A DNA stretch of 64,000 bases, from NCBI GenBank assembly GCA_004194705.1, contig SADC01000158.1, positions 118,700 through 182,699 on the forward strand, given 5' to 3'. This DNA is from Ditylenchus dipsaci (Eukaryota; Nematoda; Chromadorea; Rhabditida; Anguinidae). Below, piece by piece: positions 1 to 11,714 of the stretch. The position numbers were made by a program, and so were the translations under genes. How positions within the stretch are numbered: the first letter of the stretch is position 1; the number at the start of each line of letters is the position of its first letter. The notes under the pieces are model-generated. The model did not search any database and had not been told where the DNA came from. It was given only the letters and a program-made list of their open reading frames with translations.

Positions 1-1977
1 GGCCCAGTTGAAGATCACCTTTGCTGAGAACCTTTACACATTTCTGTGTAGACACATTAAAAAAAGCCAACTGTGAATCTAGTTCAGCGCAAAGGAAAAG
101 CACGACATAGTCACTAACGAAGACACACTCGATGGCAGTGTACTGGAACTTCAAATCTTTCACCAATTCAATTTGCATTTCCAATCCCTCGTCCATTGAA
201 TCATTCAGAGAAGCATCTGCTAAGTTAAGATCTATCTGAAGAACTTGGCAATTCGTACTGATAGCGACCAATATAGACTCATCTGGGTTGACGCACATCT
301 TCAATATGTTGCCAGCATTTCTCAAAAAAAATGCGATAAAATATCAATTATGGTGCAACTAAAACACTTATATCTTACTTTTTTCCCCAGAATTTCAGTG
401 GATTTTTGATGAAAATTCAACCTCCTTACAACAAATTCACCCTCCGAATAATAGAGATTGGCAGTGGTAGCCAACATACACGTAACAGGACTTGATCCAG
501 AACCATCATCGTCTTTGTTATGAGACTGACTTTCCCAAAAGTTTTGAATAAACACATCCGTGCAAATAGACTTTGTTTCTTCGACATCTGCACAAACTTT
601 TGGTCGACACATAGAACTTCAGACCTGTTTCATTAGCCATTCCACAAAGTTTCCATCAGGAGAAATGCACGAATCAAGAATATAAGAAGGAGAATTGATT
701 TGTGCTAATTTCTTCGGGCCGATTCCACATCTACGTGAAAGACAGTAGTTTGCTTGAGATCATTGCAAGCATCTTGGTCAGTTGCTTCCGCTGAGTTTTG
801 ATGAATTGCCTGTCTCGACCAAAGTTCCAGAAATTTCGGATGACGCATCAGAATTAAGCCATTTTGTTGATAAGCACACAGCATGCTTCTAAAAGAAAAG
901 CGTTATTACCTGCCGTGAAATACTGAAAAGGCACAGAACAGAGCTATAGTAAAAACTGATTTACAATAACAAAAACAGCCCCATCGCTATCTCTGATTGA
1001 TCTGCACATTTTCCTCATGTTTGTTTTCAACATACCTTCAGAATAGGATGAGCAAGCGTCCACTGATGATCCGAAACACGAAATCATGTCGGCTAAAAAA
1101 ATATACCAACTTACAAACCAAATAGGCAAAATCGAAATTCACCCCTCCAGAAAAGCCATCTCTCTCCCATGCAAACATAGAGCGAACATCGTTTTGGTGA
1201 AACAATCTCTGGCCGACCGTTGCCCAGTCAAATCTTTTCTGAAAAACATTCTGGTTAATTTGGAAAAGGATCTAATAATCTGACTTCATGTGACGAGATC
1301 CCACCATGACTTGAATTCTGTGATCCACTCCGCATGCAAACACTGATTTCCATTAGTCGTCAAGCATAGAACAGCTCCTTGATGAAATGTATAACCTAGA
1401 AAAAATAACCCATGCAACCGAAACACTAAATTGTTTAAGCCGGACTACACAAACTTCAGATCCCACCAGTCTTAGTATATGAATGGTAACCTTGCCCCTC
1501 GAATCACCGCTAAAAAAGAAGGTCATCCCTAAAGCAAAAAGATTGATCAAGCGACATAAAAGTCAAAGGTTGTGCATAACAAAATGAAAAAAGCTTACAC
1601 GAAAACCAAAGACCAAATCACTGTAGCTACCGATGGAACATTAGTAAAACCATGTTGACTTGCTTCGTGTTTCGCAGATTAAATAGACGTATAGCATTAA
1701 GCATTCCACTGCTACCAGATCATTTCGCTTAGAAAGTTGCAAACAGATGATTCTCTAAAAATTAGTCTTGCTAAATGTTTATTAGAGAGTACTAAAATTG
1801 ACCTCATCGCTTGACAGTCTAATCGATTTTATGACTTCGATTGATGGCTCATCCACGTCACTGTTCAGCTGGCTCTCTTTATATTCTACCACTAGGATTT
1901 CGCTTGAGTCCGTTCCCAAAACCATTTTGTTTGAAAAAAGATAGTCAATGGCCAGAATCGAGGAGCACAAACTTGAA
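1..1977 (-). CDS. UTP4: UTP4 (cirhin) WD40-repeat protein, partial
   Basis: Spliced minus-strand gene running off the left edge of the window. UTP4 is a nucleolar tandem beta-propeller protein of the t-UTP subcomplex in the small-subunit processome (pre-rRNA transcription and 18S processing). Reading leftward, the exons encode pieces in the same order as cirhin: a blade with NKMVLGTDSSEIL (about 1915), VIWSLVF then SGDSRGKVTIH (1610 and 1500), NDVRSMFA (1190), the hallmark PKFLELWS (830), DSCISPDGNF (670), LATTANLYYSEGEF (480) and MCVNPDESILVA (300). The chain of short motifs, not any one blade, supports the name. The start codon was not found; the first exons probably lie at 1980-2600. One reading-frame break is needed near 730. 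The C-terminus lies outside the window. Confidence 0.78.
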
Positions 1978-2696
1978 ACCTCTAAAAATTTGGAATATTG
2001 TCTAAGAATAAAAGCCCAACAAGGTTACCCTGGTATAGGAAGAAAATGGTGAGAACAACATCAATGATCATCTGCGCACGACACGAAGACCTTAAGCATC
2101 TGATTTGAAAAATAATAGTTTGATAGAGTAACCTTATTGCCTAGCCAGACAATTGACTCCAAACTAGTGTTCCACACTGTATTGACTTCTCATAGAATAT
2201 AACTGGCAAAGAAATAGCATTGTAAAACTCAACCAGGAACAAGGTTTACTTAAAAAAAACATCATAACTCAACAAAATATATGATATCAGAAACCTGCTG
2301 CTGAAATCACTTTTACGAAGCACACATACCGACCTATGCTGTTATTTGAAGACACTTAAAGAAATATATTGTAGTGATTTCTACCTTAAAACCATGTGAT
2401 TAACTTACGAGCGACAACAGTAAAGCCTCGGCGAATATAGAGATTGCAATTCTCAATACACACATCATGCTTTTCTTGCATTGTGAATAAACTCGAGTTC
2501 TAAAATATATTTACAGAGTCACCTATGAAGGCCGCATAAAGTATTGAGATTTTGCATAAGTTTTCAGAAATATTCATCACCTAATTTGAATGATCTGTAT
2601 GTTCATTTATAGAACAACATAATAAAACTTTTATCATAAAAGCAATTATTAACGAATAATTTATTACACAACAAATTATTCAACATAGTTGAATTA
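1978..2696. other. No confident gene; upstream of UTP4
   Basis: AT-rich sequence upstream of the last exon assigned to UTP4. It probably holds one or two short 5' exons and the promoter of that gene, but no open frame here was convincing. No repeat unit was recognised. Confidence 0.4.
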
Positions 2697-3290
2697 TCGT
2701 ATTTTCTCTAATGGCTCGTTCAGGAAGTCGGAGTTGGCGTTGGAGTATTTGGCATCGTGAACACACTAATTCCAACTCCGACGCCAGCTCTGACTCCAAC
2801 TCAAACGTTCACGAAGTCGGAGTTGGAGTATCTCTGATTCGTGAAGGCCTTTATACCGGAAATTGGTACATTTCGCCCGTCTATGAAAGCAGACTTGCAA
2901 CTATGAGTCTGAACAATCAAAAAGCTTGAAAATAAAAAGTTTTGGCAAAAAAACGCGCTCACCAATCAGAGATACTCCAACTCCGACTTAGTGAACACGT
3001 TGGAGCTGGAGACAGAGTTGGAGTATTTAGCATCGTAAACACCCTTTACTTTAACTCCAACGCCAACTCTGACTTCCTGAACTAGCGATAATAGCTCTTC
3101 CGGGTGAGTTATATTTCAACCCTCGAAAATCAGAAAATTTGAGGCTGATCTCGATATCTTTGGCTGCTCAGCCGAAATCTGAAAGGTGGAATCAGCAGAG
3201 CTTGTTTGTTAAGAAAATGTAAAAAACAACTCCAAAAAACTATAGGCTGAGAAATGGGTCCTTAAAGTTGAGGGGAGTGAGTTAAATGGG
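2697..3290. mobile_element. Palindromic MITE of the TACCGTATTTCCTCTAAT family, interrupted
   Basis: The left end resembles the CGTATTTTCTCTAAT terminus of a family seen again near 3436, 25560, 35686, 53504, 53683, 59150 and 61770. The body after the insertion (GGGTGAGTTATATTTCAACC, GATCTCGATATCTTTGG, then GTGAGTTA) matches those copies. It is interrupted at a TAA by the element at 2712-3088. The right end is degenerate. Confidence 0.6.
2712..3088. mobile_element. PIF/Harbinger-like MITE with GGAGTTGGAGT arms
   Basis: 377 bp flanked by TAA on both sides (2709-2711 and 3089-3091), the TWA duplication used by PIF/Harbinger elements. The ends are imperfect inverted repeats around GTTCAGGAAGTC, followed by arms built of repeated GGAGTTGGAG/CCAACTCC units. 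Removing it rejoins the host MITE (CTCTAATAGCTC). No coding capacity. Confidence 0.7.
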
Positions 3291-3344
3291 CATGCTAACA
3301 TTAATAAGAGGTGGTGCCCGGATTGGCAAATTTTTTACTGATAA

Positions 3345-3430
3345 TCAACTTGATTTCTAAATAATAAGGCCTAGGATTTAATTTAGGTATCGTTTTGTTA
3401 GAAACCAAGTTGAAAAATCCGTCAAAAACT
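3345..3430. repeat. Short palindromic repeat, partner near 7690-7785
   Basis: About 85 bp beginning CAACTTGATTTCTAA and ending TTAGAAACCAAGTTGAAAA, so the ends are self-complementary. A diverged copy with the same GGTTTCTA/TAGAAACC ends is at 7697-7785. Probably a very small MITE. Confidence 0.5.
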
Positions 3431-3546
3431 TTAATTACCGTATCACCTCTAATTTAGCCCGCCCCCCTAATATTAGCCCCCCCCCTTTTTTTTTGACTAG
3501 AACTTCAGAGTTAGGGCCATTTTTGATTTACATTTCAAGATTTCAA

Positions 3547-6169
3547 GGCAACCGGACATTTTCCATAATTTGTGTAATTTGTCCGCGGACATTTCCATAA
3601 TTATGCCATTTGTCCGCTTGAATTTGTCCGCGGACATTTTCCATAATTATACATATGTCCGTGGACATTTTTCATAATTATGCCATTGTCTGCGGACATT
3701 TAGCATAATTTGTGGAATTTGTCCGCGGACATTTAGCATAATTGTGCCATTTGTCCGGAACATTAGCATCGTTTTTCCGCTTTACTGAAAGGTTCTTCTT
3801 TGACCCACAAATTGACCCCACACCACAGTTTCAGTTAAATTGCTATGTCTAGTGATTCTGAAACCGAAGAAGTGGTCAGCTTTCTGTTCGAGGAGCAAAT
3901 TGAGCAACAAGGAACAAGTCCTAGCGAAAAATGCTAATTTGGTCAAATGGGTACTGTTACGTCTTCCAAAGGGTAATTTTATGCTGTTTGTAGTCTATTT
4001 TTTGTTTTTCTTCAAGGAAAGCCAGAAGATTATCGATGTCATCTATTTGATCTGCACAAAGAAGGTCAAAACTCGTGTGGCAGTTACCGGCATTGCAAAG
4101 GAAGAGGTTTTATCAAACAAGATCAGCGTTATTTCTACTTGACTAAGGTTCACAGTCATGATGCGAAGAGAATGACTTCGAGGTACTTATTGCTTTTTTC
4201 TTTTTCGCATATATTTTTGTTCGAGATCCGACAAAGATTAAGCACAGGATTTGTTGTCGCTGAAGCTTCACCAATCACCAAAACAAGTCCATTCTACGCT
4301 CAATCAAGCATGGTGCTAGAAGATCTTTAGTTTCTGCTCTTCCGAAGGACGAAGCCTATCGAGGCAAATAAGGCGCAAAAAATACAAGGCATGACTGCTT
4401 ATTATTATTTCTACGATTTTTATGGGCGTTCTTTAAGATCAACGCAAGAACGGTTGATTGCAAGAAAGTTCGCGATATGTACATTCCGTATGAGTCTCAG
4501 CTGACCGAAGATTCGCAACAGTTTATGGTGTATGACTCTCGAAGTACTGAGCCAGGTAATTTGCGTACATTCTTCATGCTGACAATGAATCTTATTGCTA
4601 GATCTTTCGTCGATAATGATATGGCGCTCACCATTCGGACATCAGCTTTTGCAAAGGACAACTCTGGTCGCTTTTGACGCAACATACGCCAAGACTCCAC
4701 GTGGATTCTATCAGGTCAGTTATTCGCATGAATGAGTTAGATTTTAACTTAAATTGATTCGTTTTACAGTATTTCACTATACATGCGCACATTGATGGAC
4801 GATTCTTGCCAGTAGCATTTGTCTGGATGTCGAACAAAAGTGAAGCCACATATGCGCGGGTCTTTCAAGAAATATTCTCCTTGCCTCGCGAGTGTTACAA
4901 TGTTAAGATGTACTTGTCAGGTAAAAATAGTGCTATAGTTTCCTCTACTTATAACTTTCATATAGATTTCGAGCGAGCTCCATCAAGTGTCATGTCTAAC
5001 GTCTTTCCCGACGCCGAGCCAATCAAATGCGTGTTTCATCTCTCTCAATCGAATCGCAAATGGGCTTGTAAGCATGGTATGTCGAATTTCTACAAAAATG
5101 AGCATCTGATGTATTGGATCGTCCTTTTTCAAAGCTAGCATATCTGCCTAAGCGAGATGTGATTCATGGATATCTTGCGTTAGTTGAGGCTTTGCTGAAC
5201 TGGTTAGGGAAGGAATTCCAACATCGTTGGATCAAAGTCGAGCAGCAGGTTTGTTTTCACTCCATTATTACGTTGGTTTTACTACGACTTTATTTTCAAG
5301 CATTCATGGAGTATTTCCGCAAAACTTATCTGGTCCGGGAATCGGTGTTCGAATTTGGCCCGCAGCTTATCCTATTCATGTGTGGAATGTTAATAAGTCT
5401 ATAAGAAGTCAGCTTCCGGCAACCAACAATGCAGTGGAATCGTGGAACAGAGAGCACAAGGCTCATTTCGCAGGAGGAGGAAGCCTGACAGAAGCTGTTC
5501 GACATGCAATCAAACGGTATTTCACTTGTATTGGTGGTTAAAACGACTGATTTTTTAAGGCACGAAGACAATCCAGAAGAGGCCTTCAGATTGGTACGTC
5601 CAAATCAACGTCAATCAGAGCAAATGATTCATGCATTGGTGATGGAGTGGGAAGAGAGCTCAGCAGAAACAGCTCAAAATAAGGAACAGCTTATGACATT
5701 TCTCCATTCTATTCAAGAAGCCCTTTGGTATGCGAAGGGGTTCCACCCTGACCTGGATGACATAGAAGAAAGCGATGAAAGTGATTTCGAATTGGAACAA
5801 TAAATGTAATTTGATTGCTGTGACGTTGTTATTGAATTGAATAAAGTGAAAGGCTATTTGCTTCGTGCTGTGTATGTTACAAGATGGATAATTGACTTTT
5901 TGTTTATAGCAATTGCATGGTTATTGAACTATTGTAAAATAATCATAAAACATCGATAGCTCGAATAATTACAGAAATATGGCATAATTATGTTAAATGT
6001 CCGCGACAAATGGCATAATTATGGAAAATGTCCACGGACATATGGTTAAAATGGAAAATGTCCGCGGACAAATTCTACAAATTATGCCATTTGTCCGCGG
6101 ACATTTATGCACAAATTATGGAAAATGTCCGCGGACAAATTAACAAATTATGGAAAATGTCCGGTTGCC
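3547..6169 (+). mobile_element. MULE-1: autonomous-type Mutator-like element
   Basis: The terminal inverted repeats start GGCAACCGGACATTTTCCAT and are identical over at least 20 bp. Each arm then continues for about 200 bp as a tandem array of GTCCGCGGACATTTTCC-type units. The flanks are GATTTCAA (3539-3546) and GATTTTCAA (6170-6178), a near-perfect 8/9-bp duplication as expected for MULEs. The inside encodes a FLYWCH plus MULE transposase on the plus strand. The element sits inside an older MITE. Confidence 0.85.
3845..5803 (+). CDS. MULE transposase with FLYWCH-type zinc finger
   Basis: Spliced transposase of MULE-1. A Ser/Glu-rich N-terminus starts at the ATG at 3845. A FLYWCH-like finger follows at about 4013-4180 (YRCHLF, CGSYRHCKGRG, then HSHDA, giving the C..C..H.H pattern). 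The MULE catalytic domain follows: FTIHAHIDGRFLPVAFVWM at 4772-4830, DFERAPSSVMSNVFPDAE with KCVFHLSQ at 4965-5050, and a C-terminal part with NNAVESWNREHKAHF (5425-5465) and an acidic tail ending FELEQ before TAA. Introns are short. Known MULE transposases use a DDE triad; the Asp of DFERA is one candidate. The frame changes at several exon junctions and a few may be true frame breaks, so activity is uncertain. Confidence 0.8.
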
Positions 6170-6557
6170 GATTTTCAAGCATCCAAAAAATTAAGCCCCG
6201 GGGGCCACATTACAGGAAATACGGTATTAGGAAAAAAATTTGAATTCCCAGCACCACCTCTTGTTAGACAAAAAAGATCATTATTTACGGATAGATCGCC
6301 AGGAACAACAGGCGCAACCACTTATAGCTTTAGAAAAATATGACTATAAGTGGTTTGCGCTCTCAAAATGCTCATTTACGCCTCAAATTTGAAAATCGAT
6401 CAAAATGCTTAATTACGCCCTCAAATTACTCATTACGCCCTCAAATTTCTTTTTTACGCCCTCAAATTTCTTTTTACGCCCTCAAATCGACCAAAATGCT
6501 TATTTTAGCCAAAATTTTGCGGGAATTCAAATTTTTTAGTCTCAACCAGCGAAACCA

Positions 6558-7130
6558 GCCGATCGTCCACTTATATCATAAAATTTTTACATTTTTCATT
6601 AGGGTGGTGCGGTTACGGTTAATTCGGCCCTACCCGGTTTTCGGTTAACGGTTTTTGGGGTACCCGGTTTTCGGTTACGGTTTTCAGTTTTGGTTTATTT
6701 TTTGTCGTAAATTAACCGAAATTTTGCTTACCCGGTTTCGGTTAACCGCGTTTTTTCGTACCGGTTTTCGGTTCCGGTTAATTGGGCCAAAACGGTCCGG
6801 TTCGGTTAACCGACCGGTCGGTTAACCGACCGTGCACCACCCTATTTTTCATGTTCCAAAACCTGTTTCTGGACTAATTCAGGCATGCTGAAGATGGTTT
6901 GACAGTGGTAAAATCCCGTGTTCTCGAGTATATTTTGAGTTTGGTGAATAATTGATTTCACCAAAATCAATTATTTCACAACACTCAAAAATACTTGAGA
7001 ACACGGCATTTTACCACCGTCAAACCATCTTCAGCATGCCCGAATCAATCCAGAAAACAGGTTTCGGAACATGAAAAACGTTAAAAAAATCTTGATCCAA
7101 GTGAACGACCACTTGGTACCCACATAGGTA
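6558..7130. mobile_element. Foldback MITE, CCAAGTGG family, copy 1
   Basis: Palindromic element whose arms carry GGACTAATTCAGGCATGCTG and its complement around 6875 and 7040. It ends in GATCGTCCACTT on the left and GATCCAAGTGAACGACCACT on the right. Other copies lie near 11784, 38890, 45175, 46902, 47903 and 58892. The left arm is interrupted by the MITE at 6600-6844. Confidence 0.7.
6600..6844. mobile_element. hAT-type MITE built of CGGTTAACCG motifs
   Basis: 245 bp with TIRs TAGGGTGGTGC/GCACCACCCTA and a perfect 8-bp duplication TTTTTCAT (6592-6599 and 6845-6852), diagnostic of hAT mobilisation. Almost the whole interior is repeated CGGTT(A)ACCG/ACCCGGTTTTCGGTT. Its excision would restore the CATGTTCC arm of the host foldback. 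Confidence 0.85.
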
Positions 7131-7194
7131 CTTCACCTAGGTACCATCACCAGTGCACCTCCGCCTGAGAAAACTTACCTCTCTCTCTCTGGTA

Positions 7195-7345
7195 CAGTCA
7201 AAACCCGATTTATTGCGAACCCCGATTTAGTGCGACCTCGAGTTCGATGGACTTGGTCAAAAGTCTTTGAAAGTCTCGAAAGTGGAACCCCGATTTAGTG
7301 CAAACCTCGATATAGTGCAAATTTTTTCCGGTTCCCAGGGTCGCT
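7195..7345. mobile_element. pogo/Tigger-like MITE fragment
   Basis: Begins after TA with CAGTCAAAACCCGATTTATT, the same design as the better-preserved copies at 20076, 25811 and 27223. It continues with repeated CCCGATTTAGTGC. The right terminus was not found. Confidence 0.5.
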
Positions 7346-7845
7346 CGAGTGAGCTCCTCATGCGTTCTCCTAGAGAATGGCTCAGGGGAACTGAAGATAC
7401 AGGTTTGGAAAGTCTAAACACAGTCCGACATTCGAGTTCTGAAAATATTGCCATCTAAAATAGGAAATTCCCACCCAATTTGATCGATTTGAGGGCGTAA
7501 ATAATTAATTTGAGGGCGTAAATGAGCATTTTGAGGGCGCAAATGAATTTTAGCCTTTTCTAAAGATGATATAAGAAGATTTTCATCCCAAGCATTTTCA
7601 GACACTTTTTCCGTTAAAGGGCCATTGCCGTCTCCGACAACGGTTGTCCCCGCCAATTCAAAATTTTTCTTATCGTTAGATTCACGTACGAATTTTTCAA
7701 CTTGGTTTCTAACAAAACTATACCTAAAATTAAATTCTAAGCCTTGTTTTGCTAGAAACCAAGCTGAAAAATCCGTACAGAAGTTGAATGATTAGGCACG
7801 AAATTTGAATTGGCGGGGGACATTTCAAAACAGGTGCAATGGCCC

Positions 7846-7937
7846 TTTAAAGGGGGGAGCTACTTGGGTTTGAAAAAGTGGCTTCCATGGCGCAGTGAGT
7901 AAGTGCTCTCGTTTTTGGCCCAAAATGGTGTTTGTTT
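7846..7937 (+). repeat. tRNA-derived SINE, 5' half (A box)
   Basis: AAGTGGCTTCCATGGCGCAG with GTGAGTAAGTG reads like a tRNA A box and matches the intact inverted copy at 13528-13660. The copy stops at about 7937 (GTTTGTTT) where a 5.45-kb insertion begins. Its B-box half resumes at 13391. Confidence 0.65.
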
Positions 7938-8518
7938 GGGGGACAGGTCAGTTCGAAACGGTGTCAGTTCGAAACAGTCAGTTCAAAACGGTTTTTTTCA
8001 AAAATTTTCATACTTTTTCGAATCAGAGTTCTTATTTTAGCAACAAAAAATTTCTGACGTTCCACAGTAGTTAAAATTTCCTCAGGAATCTTATCAAAAA
8101 GCAGAATTTTAAAAAAATACTTGTGTGCTGAGATATGACCAGTGTTGGCAATTTGAATCGCGCGATTTGAATTCAAACGCGTTTGCGATTGAAAATTGAG
8201 ATTTAAAAAAGGTGCGATTCACGTGGATCATAGACACAAGATTTTGAATCGCATTTTGAACATTGGCATACTGACTACGATTCACGTGAATCACAGGCAT
8301 TCGATTTCGAATCGCATTTTGCATCACGGTTTTTGAGTCTCAACAATTTGAATCGAGATCAAAATGCGATTCAAATTTCTGCGATTCGAAAAACATGATT
8401 TAAAATGCTTTTTTATATTCGCGATTCAACTCACGACTGTTTTTCTGTGATTGCTATGTTTCTTCAAACGTCATCTAAAAAATTCATCTTTTCATTGCTA
8501 ATAAGCCTTATTTTGAGT

Positions 8519-10167
8519 GCGAATAAATGATCCGAGTGAAAGTCTTACTTCTGTTTCAAGCAGTGGTGGTGGTGTAAGCAAAGGAGGAAGAAAAAAAGGC
8601 CAACAAAGTAATTTTTCATGGATTTCATCATTATTCTGTTTTTTTTTCAGCATCAGTCTATCTGAAAAGAACGGCAAGTGTTCAATTCAAGGTTGTGGTA
8701 CTAATCTCTGCGGAAAATTGATGGCAAGCAATGCGAAGCGACATCTCTCAACATGCCATTCGGACCTTCCTATATTCAACATCTCAGCTCATAGGCTCTC
8801 AAATTGGTACGCTTCAACCACTTCAATGCCTCTCTTGCATGTCGAGAATGAATACTTAAAGGTATTTCAGTGCGGTTAGAATTTTCAGTCATCATCTAGT
8901 CATTATATAGGCTCTTCTTTCACTGATTCCTGGCTTCAAACCTCCTGGAAGTACCGCGTTGAGAAGAAGAATTGGAATTGGAACTGAATTTGCTCAAGTG
9001 ATGAGTCGTGTCTATGAAAGCGTGCAAGCATCCAGCGGAATATTTTCAATCTCGGCAGATATTGCAACTACTAAAGGATTACGTCAAAGCTTTATTGGAA
9101 TTGCTGTTCACTACTGGTGTGACGATTGCAGTACCTTCAAAGTGGCCGACTTGGTGGAGATGGAAGGTATGCATTCGCGTACAACATTCAAAGCTACTGG
9201 ATACACTTCAGCTGGTGCTTCATGATGTGTTTTAGACGTCTGAAAAAATGATCTCTCTAAGAAAGGTAGGAACGCATTTCTGGTCTTATAGTGTTAACAA
9301 ATTTCATTTTTGTGTTTTAGAGAATCTTTGCATTTATCGGCAAATTTTCTAAATCAGAGGTTGCGACAAAGCTCTTGTAAAAAAGACTGGCAAAAAGCTC
9401 CTGTTTCCTGCTAACACGAGGTGGTCGTCGCTTGAAATAACGTATTCTCGTCTGCTCGAACTTGTGGATGGTGTCAATATGATTTGCTTGCGCAAAAGTG
9501 GCCAACAATCGAGCAATTGGATGTACGTATGCTGCAAAAAGTCGTACAGCTAATTGCACCGTTCCGAAATCTCACTGACCAACTTCAACAGATAAAAGTC
9601 CGACATTATCACGTCTTCTGCCAGCTATTATTTGCCTTATTAATTTCTCAAGGTAAATTTTAGTGTTTAACTGGAAGCACCAAGTTACCTATCAATAACT
9701 TACTAGGAACAAACTATCTATTGAATAACTGTGATGGACTGATAGCATCTCTTCATCTGGCTTAGAAGGTACAGAGCCAATTTATGTGGCTGCCAGTTTC
9801 TCGATCATCTGTTGCCTGCATGGATGTTCTTCTGGGTCTCGGAGTTCGGGCGAAGAAGGCTATTCGTTCATGGTGAGACTTTATTTGTGGTTGCTACAGG
9901 GTTGCTTTTATTATCACGGCATTACAGGCTCAAGGGCTTAAGGTATCAGAAGCGAAGAGCAAGTATGTGAAGAGCCTTCTCCTGTCCATTCAGTCTTCAA
10001 TTTCTTCGTTCAAGATTTACGCTCAAAGAAGCAACGTGCTCCTGCGATGTCAAATTTGCAAGTGGAAATTGAGGAGTATTTTGACCAGCTTTGGCAGCCT
10101 GATCCAGAATTTCAATTCTTGCAGACAAAGCGACGGCTTCAGTAACAGGCTGCAGGTCACTTCTTAG
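8519..10167 (+). pseudogene. hAT transposase, BED zinc finger, probably decayed
   Basis: The exons of hAT-A encode a BED-type finger at about 8685-8790 (CSIQGCGTNLCGK, then AKRHLSTCH, the Cx4C..Hx4H pattern). A segment at 9030-9160 (ISADIATTKGLRQSF, IGIAVHYW) matches the hAT core, where an Asp like that of SADIAT is one catalytic residue. A stretch near 9400-9500 reads GKKLLFPANTRWSSLEITYS, as in the central hAT region. From 9550 on the frame is repeatedly broken and no clear dimerisation domain is seen. Exact exon borders could not be fixed. Confidence 0.7.
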
Positions 10168-10384
10168 ACTGACGGCGCTTTCGTTTGAGATCTGGAAAAT
10201 ATGCGGTAACCACGAGTAAGACGAAATGTCTACCGCTTACTCCAGTAAAAAAAGCTTACGACGCATTCGCTTCTAACGCCACTTGGCTTGCATATTTTTA
10301 AAGACCAGAAAGCGGGGACAGAGCGAAGAGCTTGAATTTCCAAGAACTGACTTGATAACTAAAAAATAAGTCTTATGGTAGATC

Positions 10385-10620
10385 TTAAAGGGGCATGCCC
10401 GTGCCCGACACGGAGAAAAGGCGGGGACCAGCACTTTTTTATTTCTCGATCAAGTTTTACATGCATACGCATTCAGATTTTTTAAGTTTTCTGCTTAGTT
10501 TTTAAAAGTAGTATAGAGTCATTAATATTAGATTTGACGCAAAACGAGTGAAAAATAGAACGATTCAAAAAATTGCTGGTCCCGCCTTAACTTTTTGAAA
10601 CGCGCGGGCATGCCCTTTAA
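10385..10620. mobile_element. GGCATGCCC MITE, copy 1
   Basis: About 236 bp with ends TTAAAGGGGCATGCCC/GGGCATGCCCTTTAA, then GGCGGGACCAGCA complementarity. A second, diverged copy (shared GACACGGAGAAAAGGCG, TTTCTCGATCAAGTTTT, GCAAAACGAGTGAAAAA) is at 62030-62250. Confidence 0.7.
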
Positions 10621-11329
10621 ATCATGAAGAAGAAGCAGGTTGAAGCTAAGTAAAGGAATTCAAAGATAGCAGTATTCAGACCATCAAAATAAAAATAAAA
10701 GAATGGGCTATCAGAAAATACCACCGAAATGATATTGGACGTACTGGCGTAGGGCTCAGATGACCGTTACTGATAAGAGAAACGTTGATATGAATAATTG
10801 TTGTAAAAAAATTAACTATAATCGCAAATAATTGAGAACGAGTTGAATCGCGAGAAAGAAAAAGCAATTTGAATCGCCATTTTTGAATCGCAGCAATTTG
10901 AATCGTGATCAAAATGGGGTGCGATCTTCTTACCATTTGGCATAATGCCAAATGAGGAAAATGCCGAATGCAAACTACCGCTTGCAAAATGCCAAACGGT
11001 AAAATGCCCAACGGTAAAAATGCCCAATGGTAAAAATGCCCAACGGTAAAAATGCCCTACGGTAAAAATGCCCTACGGTAAAAATACCCTACGGAGTTTT
11101 TCCAAAATCAAATTGGTAAAAGGTTAAACTACATATCTGCTCAAAGAGTCCTTATCTGCTAGTAAAGAGCTAATAAGACTGAGAAATGAGGTTTCAATAG
11201 TTTCAGGCCGACTTGTTGGATAATAAATGAAAAGTGGCCTTGAATTTTAATCAAAAAAAATTAATTCAATCCTGATGTAAATGCACTGGCACCCATATTA
11301 AAAAACTAAACCAAACCCAAACCTAAAAA

Positions 11330-11640
11330 AAATTCTTTAAAAAATGACCCATTTTTTAACTTGAAATTACGTGGGGAATTAGGTTTGTTAGGACCAAAAT
11401 CAATATCACCCACAAAAACCCAAAACGTGTGGTGGTTACCTCCTGGTCAGGTGGATGTCCACCTGGATGGCCTACAAATTAAAATTTAATGAGTACGAAA
11501 AATAAACCATTTTTTCTAACTTAAAACTGTGCGAGGAATTGGTTTGTTAAGTCCGAAAGTGCGATTTTACCTACTCAACCCGAACCTGGGGTGGCTACTA
11601 CTGGACAGATTGATATCAAGGTGACTCCAGAGTAGGGGCA
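11330..11640. repeat. Two diverged units of a 130-150 bp dispersed repeat
   Basis: Two head-to-tail units share CCATTTTTTAACTTGAAA/CTAACTTAAAAC, GGAATT(A)GGTTTGTTA and the CCTGGTCAGGTGGATGTCCA region. The same unit appears reversed at 39300-39620, at 38230-38310 and at 45960-46230, usually beside tRNA-like sequence, so it is probably the body of the tRNA-derived element. Confidence 0.55.
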
Positions 11641-11714
11641 TATTCACTGAAATGACATGAAAAGTCGAACGCTTGATTTTTATATCTTTCATTATGGTAA
11701 AAAAAGGTATGCGC

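Larger units (their letters stand above)
3436..6226. mobile_element. Host MITE (TACCGTAT ends) split by a MULE
   Basis: Starts TACCGTATCACCTCTAAT and ends GGAAATACGGTA. The inner flanks (GGCCATTTTTGATTTAC on the left, CCCCGGGGGCCACATTA on the right) resemble the cores of the copies at 53.5 and 59.2 kb. The MULE at 3547-6169 is inserted in its middle, so the MITE is older. Confidence 0.6.
6349..7545. mobile_element. Foldback element with CGCCCTCAAATTT arms
   Basis: The left arm (6349-6500) is a tandem array of TACGCCCTCAAATTTC-like units. The right arm (7480-7550) is the inverted array TTTGAGGGCGTAAAT. The arms share GCGC(T/C)CTCAAAATGCTCAT. Between them lie a younger foldback MITE (6558-7130) and a pogo-like fragment. 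No gene of its own was seen. Confidence 0.6.

Noticed and set aside
3547..6169. CRISPR-like arrays, suggested by the regular repeats here and in other arms
   Set aside because: Spacers are not unique, the arrays are inverted pairs bounded by TSDs, and the genes around are eukaryotic.
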